Source: Poseidonocella sedimentorum (lineage in GTDB: Bacteria > Pseudomonadota > Alphaproteobacteria > Rhodobacterales > Rhodobacteraceae). Taken from it: a stretch of 64,000 nt of DNA. A model generated the notes under the pieces. The model was not told the origin of the DNA. It saw only the letters and a program-made list of their open reading frames with translations, and searched no databases. Of the stretch, positions 44,156 through 53,556 are shown in pieces. A program made the position numbers and the translations under genes. The stretch is taken from assembly GCF_900116005.1 (NCBI RefSeq), contig NZ_FOYI01000008.1:69501-133500 (forward strand). The letters run 5' to 3'. The number at the start of each line of letters is the position of its first letter. Position 1 is the first letter of the stretch.

Positions 44156-45346
44156 TTACCTCTTGTTCTCGTTCAAAAGACAGTCGCGGAGCCGCGTGAG
44201 GCCGTCCCGCGTCTCCGCCTCCGGCGCCACGAGCGCCACACGCAAATACCCCGCGCCGGGGTTCACACCGTTCTGTTCGCGCGCAAGATAGGCCCCGGGC
44301 AGCACGCGCACCCCGGTCTCGGCCCAGATCCTGCGGGTCACGGTTTCGCTGTCCCCGACCGGCAGCCACAGGAAAAACCCCGCGTCCGGAGAGCGGTAGC
44401 CGGGATAGCCCGCGAAGATCTCATCGGCGATGGCATAGGCCGCACGGTAGCGCGCGCGGTTTTCCGCCACATGCGCCTCGTCGCGCCAGACCGCCTCGGA
44501 CACCCGTTGCAGCGGAAGCGGCAGCGGTGCCCCACCATAGGCGCGCAATTGCTTGATCCGGGCAATGTTCTGCGGACCGCTGGCGACGAACCCGCTGCGC
44601 AGGCCGGGCAGGTTGGAGCGCTTGGAGAGCGAATGAAAGACCACGACGCGTTCGGGATCGGCGCCCATCTCGGCCGCCACCTCCAGCGCGCCGGGCGGGG
44701 GCGCATCGCGGTAGATCTCGCAATAGCATTCATCGGCGATGATCTTGAAATCGTGTTTCTCCGCCAACGCCAGAAGCGCGCGCAGATAGGCGCGGGAGGC
44801 CACGGCCCCCTGCGGATTTGACGGCGAGCAGATATAGGTAAGCGCCGCGCGATCGAGCGTCTCGGGCGGCAGGGCGGCATAGTCGGGCAGATAGCCGGTC
44901 TCGGCCGTGGCGGCCACGAGGCAGGGCTCGGCGGCCACCGACAGGGTCGCGACGATATAGGCTTGATAGAACGGGTTGGGGATCAGCACGAGAGGCGCCT
45001 GCGCGCCCTTGGTCTCGGGGCAGAGCGCCATCGCGGCATTGTAGAGCCCCTCGCGCGTGCCGTTGAGCGCCATGATCTGACGGTCCGGATCGACCGGGAC
45101 CCCAAAGCGGCGACCGATCCAGTCCGATATCGCGCCAAGCAACTCGGGCGCGCCGTCGTTGGGTGGGTACTTGCCGAACTCATGGGCATGCGCGGCGAGG
45201 ATCTCGGGAACGAATGCGGGGAACGGGTGACGCGGCTCGCCGATGCTCATGGCAATCGGATCCCCGCCGGGCGCGCAGCCGTCGAGGAGCGCGCGCAGAC
45301 GCGGGAATGCGTAGGCCGGAAGGTCCGAAAACCGTTCAGGATACAT
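44156..45346 (-). CDS. class I/II aminotransferase, DapC-like
   Basis: A 396-residue fold-type I PLP enzyme. It starts MYPERFSDLPAYAFPRLRALL with MSIGEPRHPFPAFV, features also seen in succinyldiaminopimelate transaminase DapC. The PLP lysine is in HSLSKRSNLPGLRSGF, the substrate-binding Arg in GYLRVALVAPE, and YICSPSNPQG precedes the PLP Asp of DECYCEIYRD. It probably serves lysine/diaminopimelate synthesis, consistent with dapB in the window, but other amino acid roles are possible. It ends seven bases before ftsK. Confidence 0.87.
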   Translation of the reverse strand: MYPERFSDLPAYAFPRLRALLDGCAPGGDPIAMSIGEPRHPFPAFVPEILAAHAHEFGKYPPNDGAPELLGAISDWIGRRFGVPVDPDRQIMALNGTREGLYNAAMALCPETKGAQAPLVLIPNPFYQAYIVATLSVAAEPCLVAATAETGYLPDYAALPPETLDRAALTYICSPSNPQGAVASRAYLRALLALAEKHDFKIIADECYCEIYRDAPPPGALEVAAEMGADPERVVVFHSLSKRSNLPGLRSGFVASGPQNIARIKQLRAYGGAPLPLPLQRVSEAVWRDEAHVAENRARYRAAYAIADEIFAGYPGYRSPDAGFFLWLPVGDSETVTRRIWAETGVRVLPGAYLAREQNGVNPGAGYLRVALVAPEAETRDGLTRLRDCLLNENKR

Positions 45347-45498
45347 GCTCAGCTGCCTCGATGCCCGGGATCGTTTTGCCCCGCTTGATTAGGCGCAGCA
45401 TAGGCAGACAAGGGCACACCGTCCAGCTTCACGCGCCGCCCGCGCGGCGATTGTGTCATTTCCGCCAGCCCCGCCGGGCGCACGGGCGGGTCATCGCG

Positions 45499-45550
45499 CC
45501 GTTTTCTGATCGATCAGAAAACGGGCCGGAAAATGATCGATCATTTTCCG
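45499..45550 (-). repeat. paired-palindrome repeat, copy B
   Basis: Same element as at 16772 but in the opposite orientation. A perfect 26-base palindrome (half-site CCGTTTTCTGATC, 45499-45524) is followed after two bases by a 24-base palindrome (half-site CGGAAAATGATC, 45527-45550). It starts 14 bases downstream of the SDR stop on the minus strand, in the direction of transcription. Confidence 0.93.
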
Positions 45551-45563
45551 CTCCCCGCGCCGA

Positions 45564-46331
45564 TCAAAGCAGGCCGATGCGGCGACGGATGTTCTCATCA
45601 CGGAGCGATATCTCCTCGCCGCAAAACCCGTCGGCCTGATCGCCGCACATCCAGACGAGCGCGCGGGCCGGCCAGTCGGGCGGAATGTGGTCCGCCCAGT
45701 CGAGTTGACTCACCGGGTTGATCCCGCTGGCCTTGATGTCCATTTGCATCTGCGTCGCAACGGTCCCGGGCGAGAGGCCCATCGCCCGGATCCCCTGCTC
45801 CGCGCCTTCCAGATGTGCGCAGCGCGTCATCATCGCCGCGCCGGCCTTGGACGCGCAGTAGTGGCTCCAGGCCTCCACCGGCCCATGCGCCGCGCCAGAT
45901 GACACCGTCAGGATCGTGCCCGCCCCTTGCGCGACCATGTGGTCCCAGACCGCGCGCATCCCGTAGAAGACGCCCTTGAGGTTGATGTCGATGATCTTGC
46001 CCCAGCTCTCGGGATCCGCATCCTCGATATGGGCGATCGGCTCCATCGCGCCCGCGTTGTTGACCAGAACGTCGATCCGCCCGAAGGCCTCGACCGTCTG
46101 CGCCACCGCGCGATCCACATCCGCCCTGTCGCTGACGTCGCAGCGCAGCGAGACCGAGGGCCCGGGCAAGTCCCGCGCCACCGCCTCCAGATCCGCCGCG
46201 CTGCGCGCCGCAAGCCCGACCGCCGCGCCCGCCTCCGAGAAGGCCCGCGCCGCTGCGGCCCCGATGCCGCGGCTTGCCCCCGTGATCAGCACCACCTTTC
46301 CCATCAAATCGATCCCGCCTGACTGGTCCAT
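45564..46331 (-). CDS. SDR family oxidoreductase
   Basis: A 255-residue classical short-chain dehydrogenase. The cofactor motif is VVLITGASRGIGAAAARAF, NNAG is present (VLVNNAGAMEPIAH), and the catalytic Ser/Tyr/Lys are in TVSSGAAH and SHYCASKAG. The ATG at 46331 has AAGGAG eight bases upstream. It is monocistronic by appearance, and its 3' end carries repeat copy B. Substrate is unknown. Confidence 0.9.
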   Translation of the reverse strand: MDQSGGIDLMGKVVLITGASRGIGAAAARAFSEAGAAVGLAARSAADLEAVARDLPGPSVSLRCDVSDRADVDRAVAQTVEAFGRIDVLVNNAGAMEPIAHIEDADPESWGKIIDINLKGVFYGMRAVWDHMVAQGAGTILTVSSGAAHGPVEAWSHYCASKAGAAMMTRCAHLEGAEQGIRAMGLSPGTVATQMQMDIKASGINPVSQLDWADHIPPDWPARALVWMCGDQADGFCGEEISLRDENIRRRIGLL

Positions 46332-46425
46332 CCATGCGTCTCCTTGCGCGTATCCTGCTGTCCCCTTGACCCCCCTTCCCCGCGGGACCAAGGTCATGGC
46401 TCAACATATGAGGACCGAGCTTTCC

Positions 46426-47862
46426 ATGACCAGACCCATTCTCCTTGCCGCCTGCATCACCTGCCTGACCGCGCCCGCCGCTTTCGCCGAACTGTCACCG
46501 GGCGATGCGTGGATGCATGTGACCGACCAACTTGGGGCCCGCGGGTTGCATCTGGTCGCGGAAGAGCGGCGCGACGGGGCGGCGCTGGTTATGTCCGACG
46601 TGGCTCTGCACTGGCTCGACCAGAGCGATCCTCTGATCGAGATCATCGGCACGTTTCATCTCGAGCCAACATCGGACGGCGCGGTGATCCTCACGATCCC
46701 GGAACCGCTCCATACAATGACCTTCACCGAAACTCCATCGCAAAGAACCTACGAGTTCAGCGGCTTCGAAGCCCGGTTCGACGGCACGCCTGCCAATGCA
46801 GAGATCTCTATCCTCTCGGACTCGATTGCGTCCCGCTCGGTGGTGGAGGTGAGTCTCGACAGTCCCGCGCGGGCCCAGCTCACCACCAATACGAACCTTC
46901 GCGGATTGCAGGGCGCAATAACCTCAGCGTTGAGCGAAGACGCCAGTCTCGACATGGACATCCGAGGAGAGAGCTATCGGTCGGCCTTCAAATTCTCCCG
47001 CGGCGAGGACCAGGAGTTCGATGTCACGACCCGCCTCAGCGAGACCGTAACATCGCTTTCGCTGTCCTCGCCCCGCGAGTTCGACTTCGAGGCCTTCAAC
47101 CAGAACCCGTTTCCCTACCTGCCCAGTACGTTTCAGTCCCGCCAAGGCCCGATGGTTGTCTCCGGCGAATTCGCAAACGCGGAGGGGCGCAGTACGATCG
47201 ATTTCGACACCGGCCCCGCGACTGTGGATTTCACCCGGACCCCGGAACGGATGCGCCTCCTTAGCGACGGGGAAGATGCCGCGCTCACCGTTGAGGGCCC
47301 GCTGCCGGGTCCGCCCCTATCCCTGTCGATGGAGCGGATGGGCTATCGGCTCGAACTGCCCGGCCATCTGCCAGAGGAAAACCAGCTGCTTGTCGCCGCG
47401 TTTGGCATGACGCTTGAAGGCATCACGCTCGGTGAGCACGTCTGGGCGATGTTCGACCCCAACCGCCTACTGCCCCGCGATCCGGCAAACCTGGAGCTGG
47501 AGCTTAGCGCGAGCGTCCCGGGCGCGCGGGGCCCGGATGGCGAGTTTACGTTTGGCCAGGGGGGGCGCGTCGATCTCAGCCAAATCAGCCTCAGCGCCCT
47601 CGGCGCGGCGGTCAGCCTCAGCGGAGGGCTGGAGTTTTTCGACGTCGAGGAGGCAGAGGGTGATCTTATTGCCAGCGCGGAGGGGCTCCTGCCGCTCATT
47701 TTCAGCCTGCGCGATGCCGGACTCCTGCCGCCCGAAACCGTCGGCATGGTCCAGATGATGCTGCCCGGCTTCGCCACTAAGGTCGGCCCCAACCGCCATG
47801 AAAGCCGCATCACCCTGACCCGCGACGGCAGTGTGACGGTCAACGGCACCCAAATCCGCTGA
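46426..47862 (+). CDS. DUF2125 family exported protein
   Basis: A 478-residue exported protein (signal peptide MTRPILLAACITCLTAPAAFA) of the DUF2125 family found in alphaproteobacteria. The body is beta-rich with VVSGEFANAEGRSTIDFDTGPATVDFTRTPERM, LDMDIRGESYRSAFKFS and a C-terminal VTVNGTQIR. Sequence upstream of 46426 also contains ATG codons at 46396 and 46408; GAGGA lies before 46426, and only this start begins directly with a signal peptide. The family has no described activity; it resembles large periplasmic or membrane-bound beta-sheet proteins. The base composition here is less GC-rich than in the neighbours. Confidence 0.85.
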   Translation: MTRPILLAACITCLTAPAAFAELSPGDAWMHVTDQLGARGLHLVAEERRDGAALVMSDVALHWLDQSDPLIEIIGTFHLEPTSDGAVILTIPEPLHTMTFTETPSQRTYEFSGFEARFDGTPANAEISILSDSIASRSVVEVSLDSPARAQLTTNTNLRGLQGAITSALSEDASLDMDIRGESYRSAFKFSRGEDQEFDVTTRLSETVTSLSLSSPREFDFEAFNQNPFPYLPSTFQSRQGPMVVSGEFANAEGRSTIDFDTGPATVDFTRTPERMRLLSDGEDAALTVEGPLPGPPLSLSMERMGYRLELPGHLPEENQLLVAAFGMTLEGITLGEHVWAMFDPNRLLPRDPANLELELSASVPGARGPDGEFTFGQGGRVDLSQISLSALGAAVSLSGGLEFFDVEEAEGDLIASAEGLLPLIFSLRDAGLLPPETVGMVQMMLPGFATKVGPNRHESRITLTRDGSVTVNGTQIR

Positions 47863-47885
47863 TCCCGGTGCGGGGTGTGTGAACG

Positions 47886-50285
47886 GTGAAGGACCTGCCC
47901 GAGCCGCTGGCCGGCTGGATCGCCGCGCAGGGCTGGGCGCTTCATGCGCACCAGCGCGCAATGCTGGAGGCCGCCGGTGAGCCCGCCCTCATGCTCATCG
48001 CGCCGACCGGGACGGGCAAGACGCTTGCCGGCTTCCTGCCCACGCTGGCCGAGCTGGCGGCGGATCCCCGCCCCGGGCTGCACACTCTCTATGTCTCGCC
48101 GCTCAAGGCGCTGGCCACCGATATCCGGCGCAACTTGCGCCGCCCGGTGGAGGAGATGGGCCTGCCGATCGAGATCGAGGAGCGCACCGGCGACACCCCA
48201 TCCTCGCGCAAGCGCCGCCAGCGCGCCGCGCCGCCGCATATCCTGCTGACGACGCCGGAAAGCCTCGCGCTGATGACCTCTTATGAGGATGCGCCGCGGC
48301 TCTTCGCCGGGCTGCGCCGGGTCATCGTCGATGAGATCCACGCGCTGGATGAGAGCAAACGCGGCGATCAGCTCTCGCTCGCCCTCACCCGGCTCGACAC
48401 GCTGGCGCCGGGCCTGCGCCGGGTCGGGCTTTCGGCCACGGTCGAGGACCCCGAGCGCCTCGCGCGGCGGTTCGCCCGCCACCCCGAGCCCTGCCGCATC
48501 CTCCATGCCGATCCCGGCCCCGCGCCGGATATCGCGATGCTGGACCTGCCTTCGGCGCCGCCCTGGGCCGGTGGCGGCGGGCGCTACGCGATCCCGCAGG
48601 TGCTCGAGGAGGTGGCGCGCCATCGCACCACACTCATCTTCCACAACACCCGCGCGCAGGCGGAGATTTTCTTCCACGAACTCTGGCTCGCCAATGCCGA
48701 CGCCCTGCCCATCGCGATCCATCATGGCTCGCTCGACCGGGCCCAGCGGGAAAAAGTCGAGGCGGCGATGCTGGCCGGCCAGCTCCGCGCGATCGTCTGC
48801 ACCGGCACGCTCGATCTGGGGATCGACTGGGGCGATGTGGATCTGGTGATTCAGGTTGGCGCGCCGAAAAACGTCAAGCGGCTGGTGCAGCGGATCGGGC
48901 GGGCCAACCACCGGTTCAACGCGCCCTCCAAGGCGCGGCTGGTGCCGGCCAACCGGTTCGAGGTGGTCGAATGCGAGGCGGCGCTGGAGGCAGTGCGCGC
49001 GCGCGATCTCGACGGCGCGCCCCCCGGCCCCGGCCCGCTCGACGTGCTCTGCCAGCATATCCTCATCCGCGCCTGCGCCGGCCCGTTCGACGCGGAGGCG
49101 CTCTTCGGCGAGGTCTGCCGCTCCGGCGTCTATGCCGGCCTCTCCCGCGCCGAGTTCGATGACTGTCTCGATTTCGTGGCCACTGGCGGCTACGCGCTCA
49201 AGGCCTATGACCGCTGGCAACGGCTCGTTCGGCGCGACGGGCTCTGGCAGTTGCGCGACCCGCGCGCCACCCGCGATATCCGTATGAACATCGGCACGAT
49301 TCAGGACAGCGATACGCTCAAGGTCCGCCTGCGCGGGCGCGGCGGCAAGTCGCTGGGCGAGGTCGAGGAAGGCTTCGCCGCCTCGCTGACGGCGGGCGAC
49401 ACCTTCCTGATCGGCGGCGAGGTGGTGCGCTACGAGGGGCTGCGCGAGCTGGTGGTCGAGGTCTCGCGCGAGGCCACGCGCGCCCCCAAGATCGCAGTGT
49501 TTTCGGGCACGAAATTCGCCACCTCCACCCAGCTCGCCCACCGTATCCTCGCCATGTTCCGGCAGCCCGAATGGCCCGCCCTGCCCCGCCACACGGCGCA
49601 GTGGCTGGCGCTCCAGCGCGAGGTCTCGAAGCTGCCCGAGCACGGGCGGATCCTGATCGAGACCTTTCCCCATGACGGGCGGGCGCATCTGTGCCTCTAC
49701 GGCTTCGCGGGACGCAACGCGCAGCAGACCCTCGGCCTCATCCTCACCAAGCGCATGGAGGAGCTCGGGCTGGATCCGCTGGGATTCGTCGCTTCGGATT
49801 ACGCGACCGCGATCTGGGGGCTGGAGCCCGTCCCCGATCCGGCGGCCCTGCTCGACCCGACGTTCCTGCGCGAGGGGCTGGAGACCTGGCTTGCCGGGAA
49901 CGCGCTGATGAAACGCACCTTCCGCGCCTCGGCCACGATCGCGGGGCTGATCCAACGCAACCTGCCGCAGGCGCGCAAGAGCGGGCGGCAGGCGACGTTT
50001 TCCTCAGACATCCTCTACGACACGTTGCGCAAATACGACCCCGATCACCTGCTCATGCGCATCACGCGGCAGGAAGCCCGGCGCGGGCTGGTGGATTTCG
50101 ACCGGATCGAAGAGATGCTGGCGCGGTCGGGCGGGCGCATCGACCACCTCGCGCTGGACCGCGTCTCGCCACTGGCCGCGCCGCTGCTCCTCGAACACGG
50201 GCGCGTCCCGGTCCATGGCCGAGGGCGCGAACGCTTGATGGAGGAAGAGGCCGCGGCGCTGATGGAGGCCGCGGGGCTGAGCTGA
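47886..50285 (+). CDS. ligase-associated DNA damage response DEXH box helicase (Lhr-type)
   Basis: A 799-residue superfamily 2 helicase. Walker A is APTGTGKTLAGFLPTL (near residue 38), the DEIH box is in VIVDEIHALDESKRGDQL (near residue 148), with LSATVEDPERLA, FHNTRAQAEIFFHELW and GRANHRFNAPSKARLVPANRFE following, and the Lhr-specific C-terminal winged-helix region. The typical gene set has a ligase-associated exonuclease, DNA ligase, this helicase and the PdeM phosphoesterase; here only helicase and PdeM are present. The GTG at 47886 is used as start, without a strong ribosome site. Confidence 0.93.
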   Translation: MKDLPEPLAGWIAAQGWALHAHQRAMLEAAGEPALMLIAPTGTGKTLAGFLPTLAELAADPRPGLHTLYVSPLKALATDIRRNLRRPVEEMGLPIEIEERTGDTPSSRKRRQRAAPPHILLTTPESLALMTSYEDAPRLFAGLRRVIVDEIHALDESKRGDQLSLALTRLDTLAPGLRRVGLSATVEDPERLARRFARHPEPCRILHADPGPAPDIAMLDLPSAPPWAGGGGRYAIPQVLEEVARHRTTLIFHNTRAQAEIFFHELWLANADALPIAIHHGSLDRAQREKVEAAMLAGQLRAIVCTGTLDLGIDWGDVDLVIQVGAPKNVKRLVQRIGRANHRFNAPSKARLVPANRFEVVECEAALEAVRARDLDGAPPGPGPLDVLCQHILIRACAGPFDAEALFGEVCRSGVYAGLSRAEFDDCLDFVATGGYALKAYDRWQRLVRRDGLWQLRDPRATRDIRMNIGTIQDSDTLKVRLRGRGGKSLGEVEEGFAASLTAGDTFLIGGEVVRYEGLRELVVEVSREATRAPKIAVFSGTKFATSTQLAHRILAMFRQPEWPALPRHTAQWLALQREVSKLPEHGRILIETFPHDGRAHLCLYGFAGRNAQQTLGLILTKRMEELGLDPLGFVASDYATAIWGLEPVPDPAALLDPTFLREGLETWLAGNALMKRTFRASATIAGLIQRNLPQARKSGRQATFSSDILYDTLRKYDPDHLLMRITRQEARRGLVDFDRIEEMLARSGGRIDHLALDRVSPLAAPLLLEHGRVPVHGRGRERLMEEEAAALMEAAGLS

Positions 50286-50323
50286 TCTTGCACTTCGGCG
50301 CCCGCTGGGGGATGAGGCCCGCC

Positions 50324-50998
50324 ATGACGGGATACCGATTTTCACTCAACAGCGCCGGTCTGATCGCCCGACCGGCCGGCACGCTCTTGTGGCCGGACGA
50401 ACGGCTGCTTGTGATCTCCGACCTGCACTTCGGCAAATCCGAGCGGATGGGCCGGCGCGGTGGGGCGCTGCTGCCGCCATACGAAGTGTCGGACACGCTG
50501 GACCGGCTCGAGGCGGAGATCGCCAGCACCGCACCGCAAACGGTCGTCTGCCTGGGCGACAGCTTCGACGATCTGGACGCCGGGCATAACCTCGAAGAAA
50601 GCCCGAGATTGCGGCTCACGCAGCTGCAGGCCGGTCGCCGGTGGATCTGGATCGAGGGCAATCACGACGCAGGCCCGATCGACATCGGAGGGACGCACCT
50701 TGCGCAGATCACCCTCGGCCCGCTCACCTTCCGCCACATCGCCGAAGCGGAGGCGCAAGGCGAGATCTCCGGGCACTACCACCCCAAAGCGCGCGCAGCG
50801 ACGCGGAGGGGATTGGGCGCAAGACCCGCGTTTCTCATAGATGTCCAGCGCGTGATCATGCCCGCCTTCGGCACCTACACAGGCGGCCTCGCCGCGGGCA
50901 GCGCGGCACTCAGGGGCCTGATGAGCCCAACGGCCAAAGCCCTGCTGACAGGCGCGCCCCAAGTCGCGCTCCCCCTCAGCCACTGCGCGCCGCGCTGA
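50324..50998 (+). CDS. pdeM: ligase-associated phosphoesterase PdeM
   Basis: A 224-residue calcineurin-like metallophosphoesterase. Metal ligands are in VISDLHFGKSERMG (DxH), VVCLGDSFDD (GD), IEGNHDAG (GNHD) and ISGHYHPKA (GHxH). It matches PdeM, which is co-encoded with the Lhr-type helicase. I choose the ATG at 50324 because AGG lies six bases upstream; 50312 adds four residues. It is 38 bases downstream of the helicase stop. Confidence 0.9.
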   Translation: MTGYRFSLNSAGLIARPAGTLLWPDERLLVISDLHFGKSERMGRRGGALLPPYEVSDTLDRLEAEIASTAPQTVVCLGDSFDDLDAGHNLEESPRLRLTQLQAGRRWIWIEGNHDAGPIDIGGTHLAQITLGPLTFRHIAEAEAQGEISGHYHPKARAATRRGLGARPAFLIDVQRVIMPAFGTYTGGLAAGSAALRGLMSPTAKALLTGAPQVALPLSHCAPR

Positions 50999-51006
50999 CC
51001 ACGGGA

Positions 51007-51059
51007 GCCGGAAAAAGATCGATCTTTTTCCGGCACGTTTTCCGATCAATCGGAAAACG
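51007..51059 (+). repeat. paired-palindrome repeat, copy C
   Basis: A perfect 28-base palindrome (half-site GCCGGAAAAAGATC, 51007-51034) followed by an inverted repeat with arms CGTTTTCCGAT around CA (51036-51059). It begins eight bases after the pdeM stop, in the direction of transcription. The A-to-T change in the first palindrome is compensated on both arms. Confidence 0.93.
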
Positions 51060-51069
51060 GCGCCCTTGG

Positions 51070-51963
51070 TCAAGCGGTCAAACCGTCCGGCTCGGAGAGC
51101 CCGTTGGCCCGGCAGCAGGCCGTCACGGTATTCGCCAGAAGGCAGGCGATGGTCATCGGGCCGACGCCGCCGGGCACCGGCGTGATCGCGCCGGCGACGG
51201 CGGCGCAGCTTTCATAGTGGCAATCTCCGACGAGGCGGGTTTTGCCGCCCTCGCCTTCGATCCGGTTGATGCCTACGTCGATGACCGTCGCGCCCGGCTT
51301 GATCCAATCGCCCGGGACCATTTCCGGTCGGCCCACGGCCGCCACGACGATATCGGCGCGGCGCACCACCTCGGGCAAGTCCTTCGTGCGGCTATGGGCG
51401 ATCGTGACCGTGCAACTGTCGCCGAGCAGGAGCTGCGCCATCGGCTTGCCGACAATGTTGGACCGGCCCACAACGACCGCATCGAGCCCCGAGAGCGAGC
51501 CGTGTTCTTCACGCAGCATCATCAGGCAGCCGAGCGGGGTGCAGGGCACCATGCTTTTCTGGCCCGTGCCCAGCAAGCCGACATTGGAGATATGGAACCC
51601 GTCCACATCCTTGGCCGGGTCGATCGCGTTGATCACCAGATCACTGTCCAGATGGTCCGGCAGCGGCAGCTGGACGAGGATGCCGTGGATGGCCGGGTCG
51701 GCGTTGAGCCTCTCGATGAGGCTCAGCAGATCGGCTTCGGACGTGTCCGGCTCGAGCTTGTGTTCGACCGAGTTCATCCCGACCTCAACGGTCTGTTTGC
51801 CCTTGGAGCGGACGTAGACCTGACTCGCCGGATCTTCGCCAACGAGCACGACGGCGAGCCCCGGCGTGAGCCCGTGTTCTTCCTTCAAACGCGCAACGTG
51901 GGTGGCGACCTCGCCCCGGATTTTCGCCGCGAAGGCTTTTCCGTCGATGATTTTCGCTGCCAT
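51070..51963 (-). CDS. folD: bifunctional methylene-THF dehydrogenase / methenyl-THF cyclohydrolase FolD
   Basis: A 297-residue enzyme. It has [18 protein letters not shown], the catalytic lysine motif [59 protein letters not shown] and [16 protein letters not shown]. It interconverts 5,10-methylene- and 10-formyl-tetrahydrofolate, supplying the formyl donor that PurH uses. The ATG at 51963 has AAAGGG at a suitable distance; the longer frame is not family-like. Confidence 0.96.
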   Translation of the reverse strand: MAAKIIDGKAFAAKIRGEVATHVARLKEEHGLTPGLAVVLVGEDPASQVYVRSKGKQTVEVGMNSVEHKLEPDTSEADLLSLIERLNADPAIHGILVQLPLPDHLDSDLVINAIDPAKDVDGFHISNVGLLGTGQKSMVPCTPLGCLMMLREEHGSLSGLDAVVVGRSNIVGKPMAQLLLGDSCTVTIAHSRTKDLPEVVRRADIVVAAVGRPEMVPGDWIKPGATVIDVGINRIEGEGGKTRLVGDCHYESCAAVAGAITPVPGGVGPMTIACLLANTVTACCRANGLSEPDGLTA

Positions 51964-52069
51964 TCCTGTGGCCCTTTTCAATCTGGCGCGCGGCCCTGCC
52001 CCCGCAACGCGTGTGGCGCGCATCGTTCTCATCGCGCGGCGGATTTCAAGCCCCCATCTTGCCGCAGGG

Positions 52070-52657
52070 TCAGAGCCCCGGGCGCCATTCGCGCTGTGTC
52101 GGGAGGTGCAGGCGCAGCGCGTCTCCGAGCCGCAGACACCCCGGCCGCTCGACCCAGGCCGTCACCCCGCGCACCCCCTCCGCCGCCGCCTTGAAGCGTT
52201 TTGCCGCCTCGGGGGCTTCGGGTTTCATCGTCTTGGCCGGAAACTGGCAGGGCAGGTTCTGCATGTCGATCACGAGCGTCGCGCCGTCCGGCCCCTGCAA
52301 CCGGGCCGAAGGCGTCAGATTGCTGAAATCAGGGATCCCGGAGACGACGACCGACGCCCCGAGCCATTCCGGTTTCAGCCGCTCCACCCCGATTTCGGCG
52401 GCGATCTGCGCCATCTCCTCTTCGGAGACGACCGAGAGCTGGCGCACATTGGCGATCTCGGTGCCCTTCGGGTGCTGCGCGACGACCCGCGAACAGGAGG
52501 GGCGCGTCTCGCCGCTGTGGCAATCCTCGGCAAAGCCGCCGAACCCAAGCGCCATCTCGGTCAGTGGCCGGGTTTCGATCTCGGCCCGCTCGCGATGCGG
52601 AACAAAGCCCAGCCAGGTGATTTCAGCGGTAAAGTCGGTCGGTGCGAGCGCGATCAT
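52070..52657 (-). CDS. MOSC domain protein
   Basis: A 195-residue MOSC domain (residues about 35-190), the C-terminal fold of molybdenum cofactor sulfurases. Typical stretches are [65 protein letters not shown] and MQNLPCQFP with a cysteine that could carry sulfur. Stand-alone bacterial MOSC proteins are thought to handle sulfur on metal cofactors. It lies 5 kb from the molybdoenzyme xdh cluster on the other strand, so a functional tie is possible but unproven. Confidence 0.83.
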   Translation of the reverse strand: MIALAPTDFTAEITWLGFVPHRERAEIETRPLTEMALGFGGFAEDCHSGETRPSCSRVVAQHPKGTEIANVRQLSVVSEEEMAQIAAEIGVERLKPEWLGASVVVSGIPDFSNLTPSARLQGPDGATLVIDMQNLPCQFPAKTMKPEAPEAAKRFKAAAEGVRGVTAWVERPGCLRLGDALRLHLPTQREWRPGL

Positions 52658-52735
52658 GAGAGCCTCTTCGATAAATCGCCCCCAGCTAACACCGCCGCGC
52701 CGGGCGATGCCATGACGCTTTGAAACTTTCTGCCC

Positions 52736-52764
52736 TTTCCAAACACCGCAGACTGGGCTAGAGG
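52736..52764 (+). promoter_or_regulatory. candidate promoter of ribosomal protein L25
   Basis: TTTCCA (52736-52741), 17 bases, TAGAGG (52759-52764), about 60 bases before the L25 ATG. Confidence 0.3.
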
Positions 52765-52825
52765 AGCCGCTTCACGCGGGGATACAGCCTTGGAGGATCC
52801 CTGCAAAGCTATATGGAGAAAGAAC

Positions 52826-53470
52826 ATGGCTGGAGAAATTCCTGATCTTCACGCCCAGGAACGTACGGGGACAGGCAAGGGCGCCGCTCGTCAGGCACGC
52901 CGCGATGGCATGGTTCCGGGTATCGTTTTTGGTGGTGACACCGATCCGCTTCCGATCAACATCCCCTTCAACGTGCTGCTCAAGCGCCTGAAGGCCGGGC
53001 GCTTCAAGTCCACACTCTTCAACCTGAAGGTGGACGGGCACGAGGACGTGCGCGTGATCTGCCGCGACGTGCAGCGCGACGTGGTCAAGGACCTGCCGAC
53101 GCACCTCGACCTGATGCGCCTGCGCCGCACCACCAAGATCAACCTTTTCATCCCCGTTGATTTCATCAACGAAGAAGAGGCCCCGGGCATCAAGAAGGGC
53201 GGCGTTCTGACCGCCGTGCGCCCCGAGGTGGAACTGATGGTGACCGCCGGGGACATCCCCGAGAAGATCGTGGTCGACCTTGCCGGGCTGAACATCGGCG
53301 ACACCGTGACGATCTCGTCGGTCTCGCTGCCGGAAGGCGCCAAGCCGACGATCGACCGTGACTTCGTGATCGCCAACATCTCCGCGCCGTCGGGCCTCAA
53401 GGCCGCCGACGATGCCGACGACGCCGCGGATGCGGACGACGTTCCCGCGACGGAGCAGAACGAAGACTAA
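52826..53470 (+). CDS. rplY: 50S ribosomal protein L25/general stress protein Ctc
   Basis: A 214-residue CTC-type L25. The N-terminal 5S rRNA-binding domain runs to about residue 95 ([21 protein letters not shown]), the second beta domain follows ([21 protein letters not shown]), and the end is an acidic tail ([12 protein letters not shown]). The ATG at 52826 has GGAG eight bases upstream; the earlier ATG at 52790 would add 12 unrelated residues. A very strong terminator follows at 53494. Confidence 0.96.
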   Translation: MAGEIPDLHAQERTGTGKGAARQARRDGMVPGIVFGGDTDPLPINIPFNVLLKRLKAGRFKSTLFNLKVDGHEDVRVICRDVQRDVVKDLPTHLDLMRLRRTTKINLFIPVDFINEEEAPGIKKGGVLTAVRPEVELMVTAGDIPEKIVVDLAGLNIGDTVTISSVSLPEGAKPTIDRDFVIANISAPSGLKAADDADDAADADDVPATEQNED

Positions 53471-53493
53471 GCTCTTCGCAAAGTCGAGAATCG

Positions 53494-53525
53494 AAAAACG
53501 CCCCCGCCTCGACGGGGGCGTTTTT
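53494..53525 (+). terminator. intrinsic terminator after L25
   Basis: CGCCCCCG pairs with CGGGGGCG around the loop CCTCGA, with A5 before the stem and T6 after. A textbook terminator, 24 bases after the stop; the flanking A and T runs make it work in both directions, including for dnaE. Confidence 0.95.
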
Positions 53526-53556
53526 TCGTTTTGGGAAGGGCGCGCGAGAGACGCGC

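Noticed and set aside
41129-44821. Open frame of 1,230 codons on the plus strand
   Set aside because: Antisense to ftsK and the aminotransferase; its translation is rich in His, Arg and Asp with no recognisable family.
47343-49955. Open frame of 870 codons on the minus strand
   Set aside because: Antisense to the DUF2125 and helicase genes, composed of shadow residues only.
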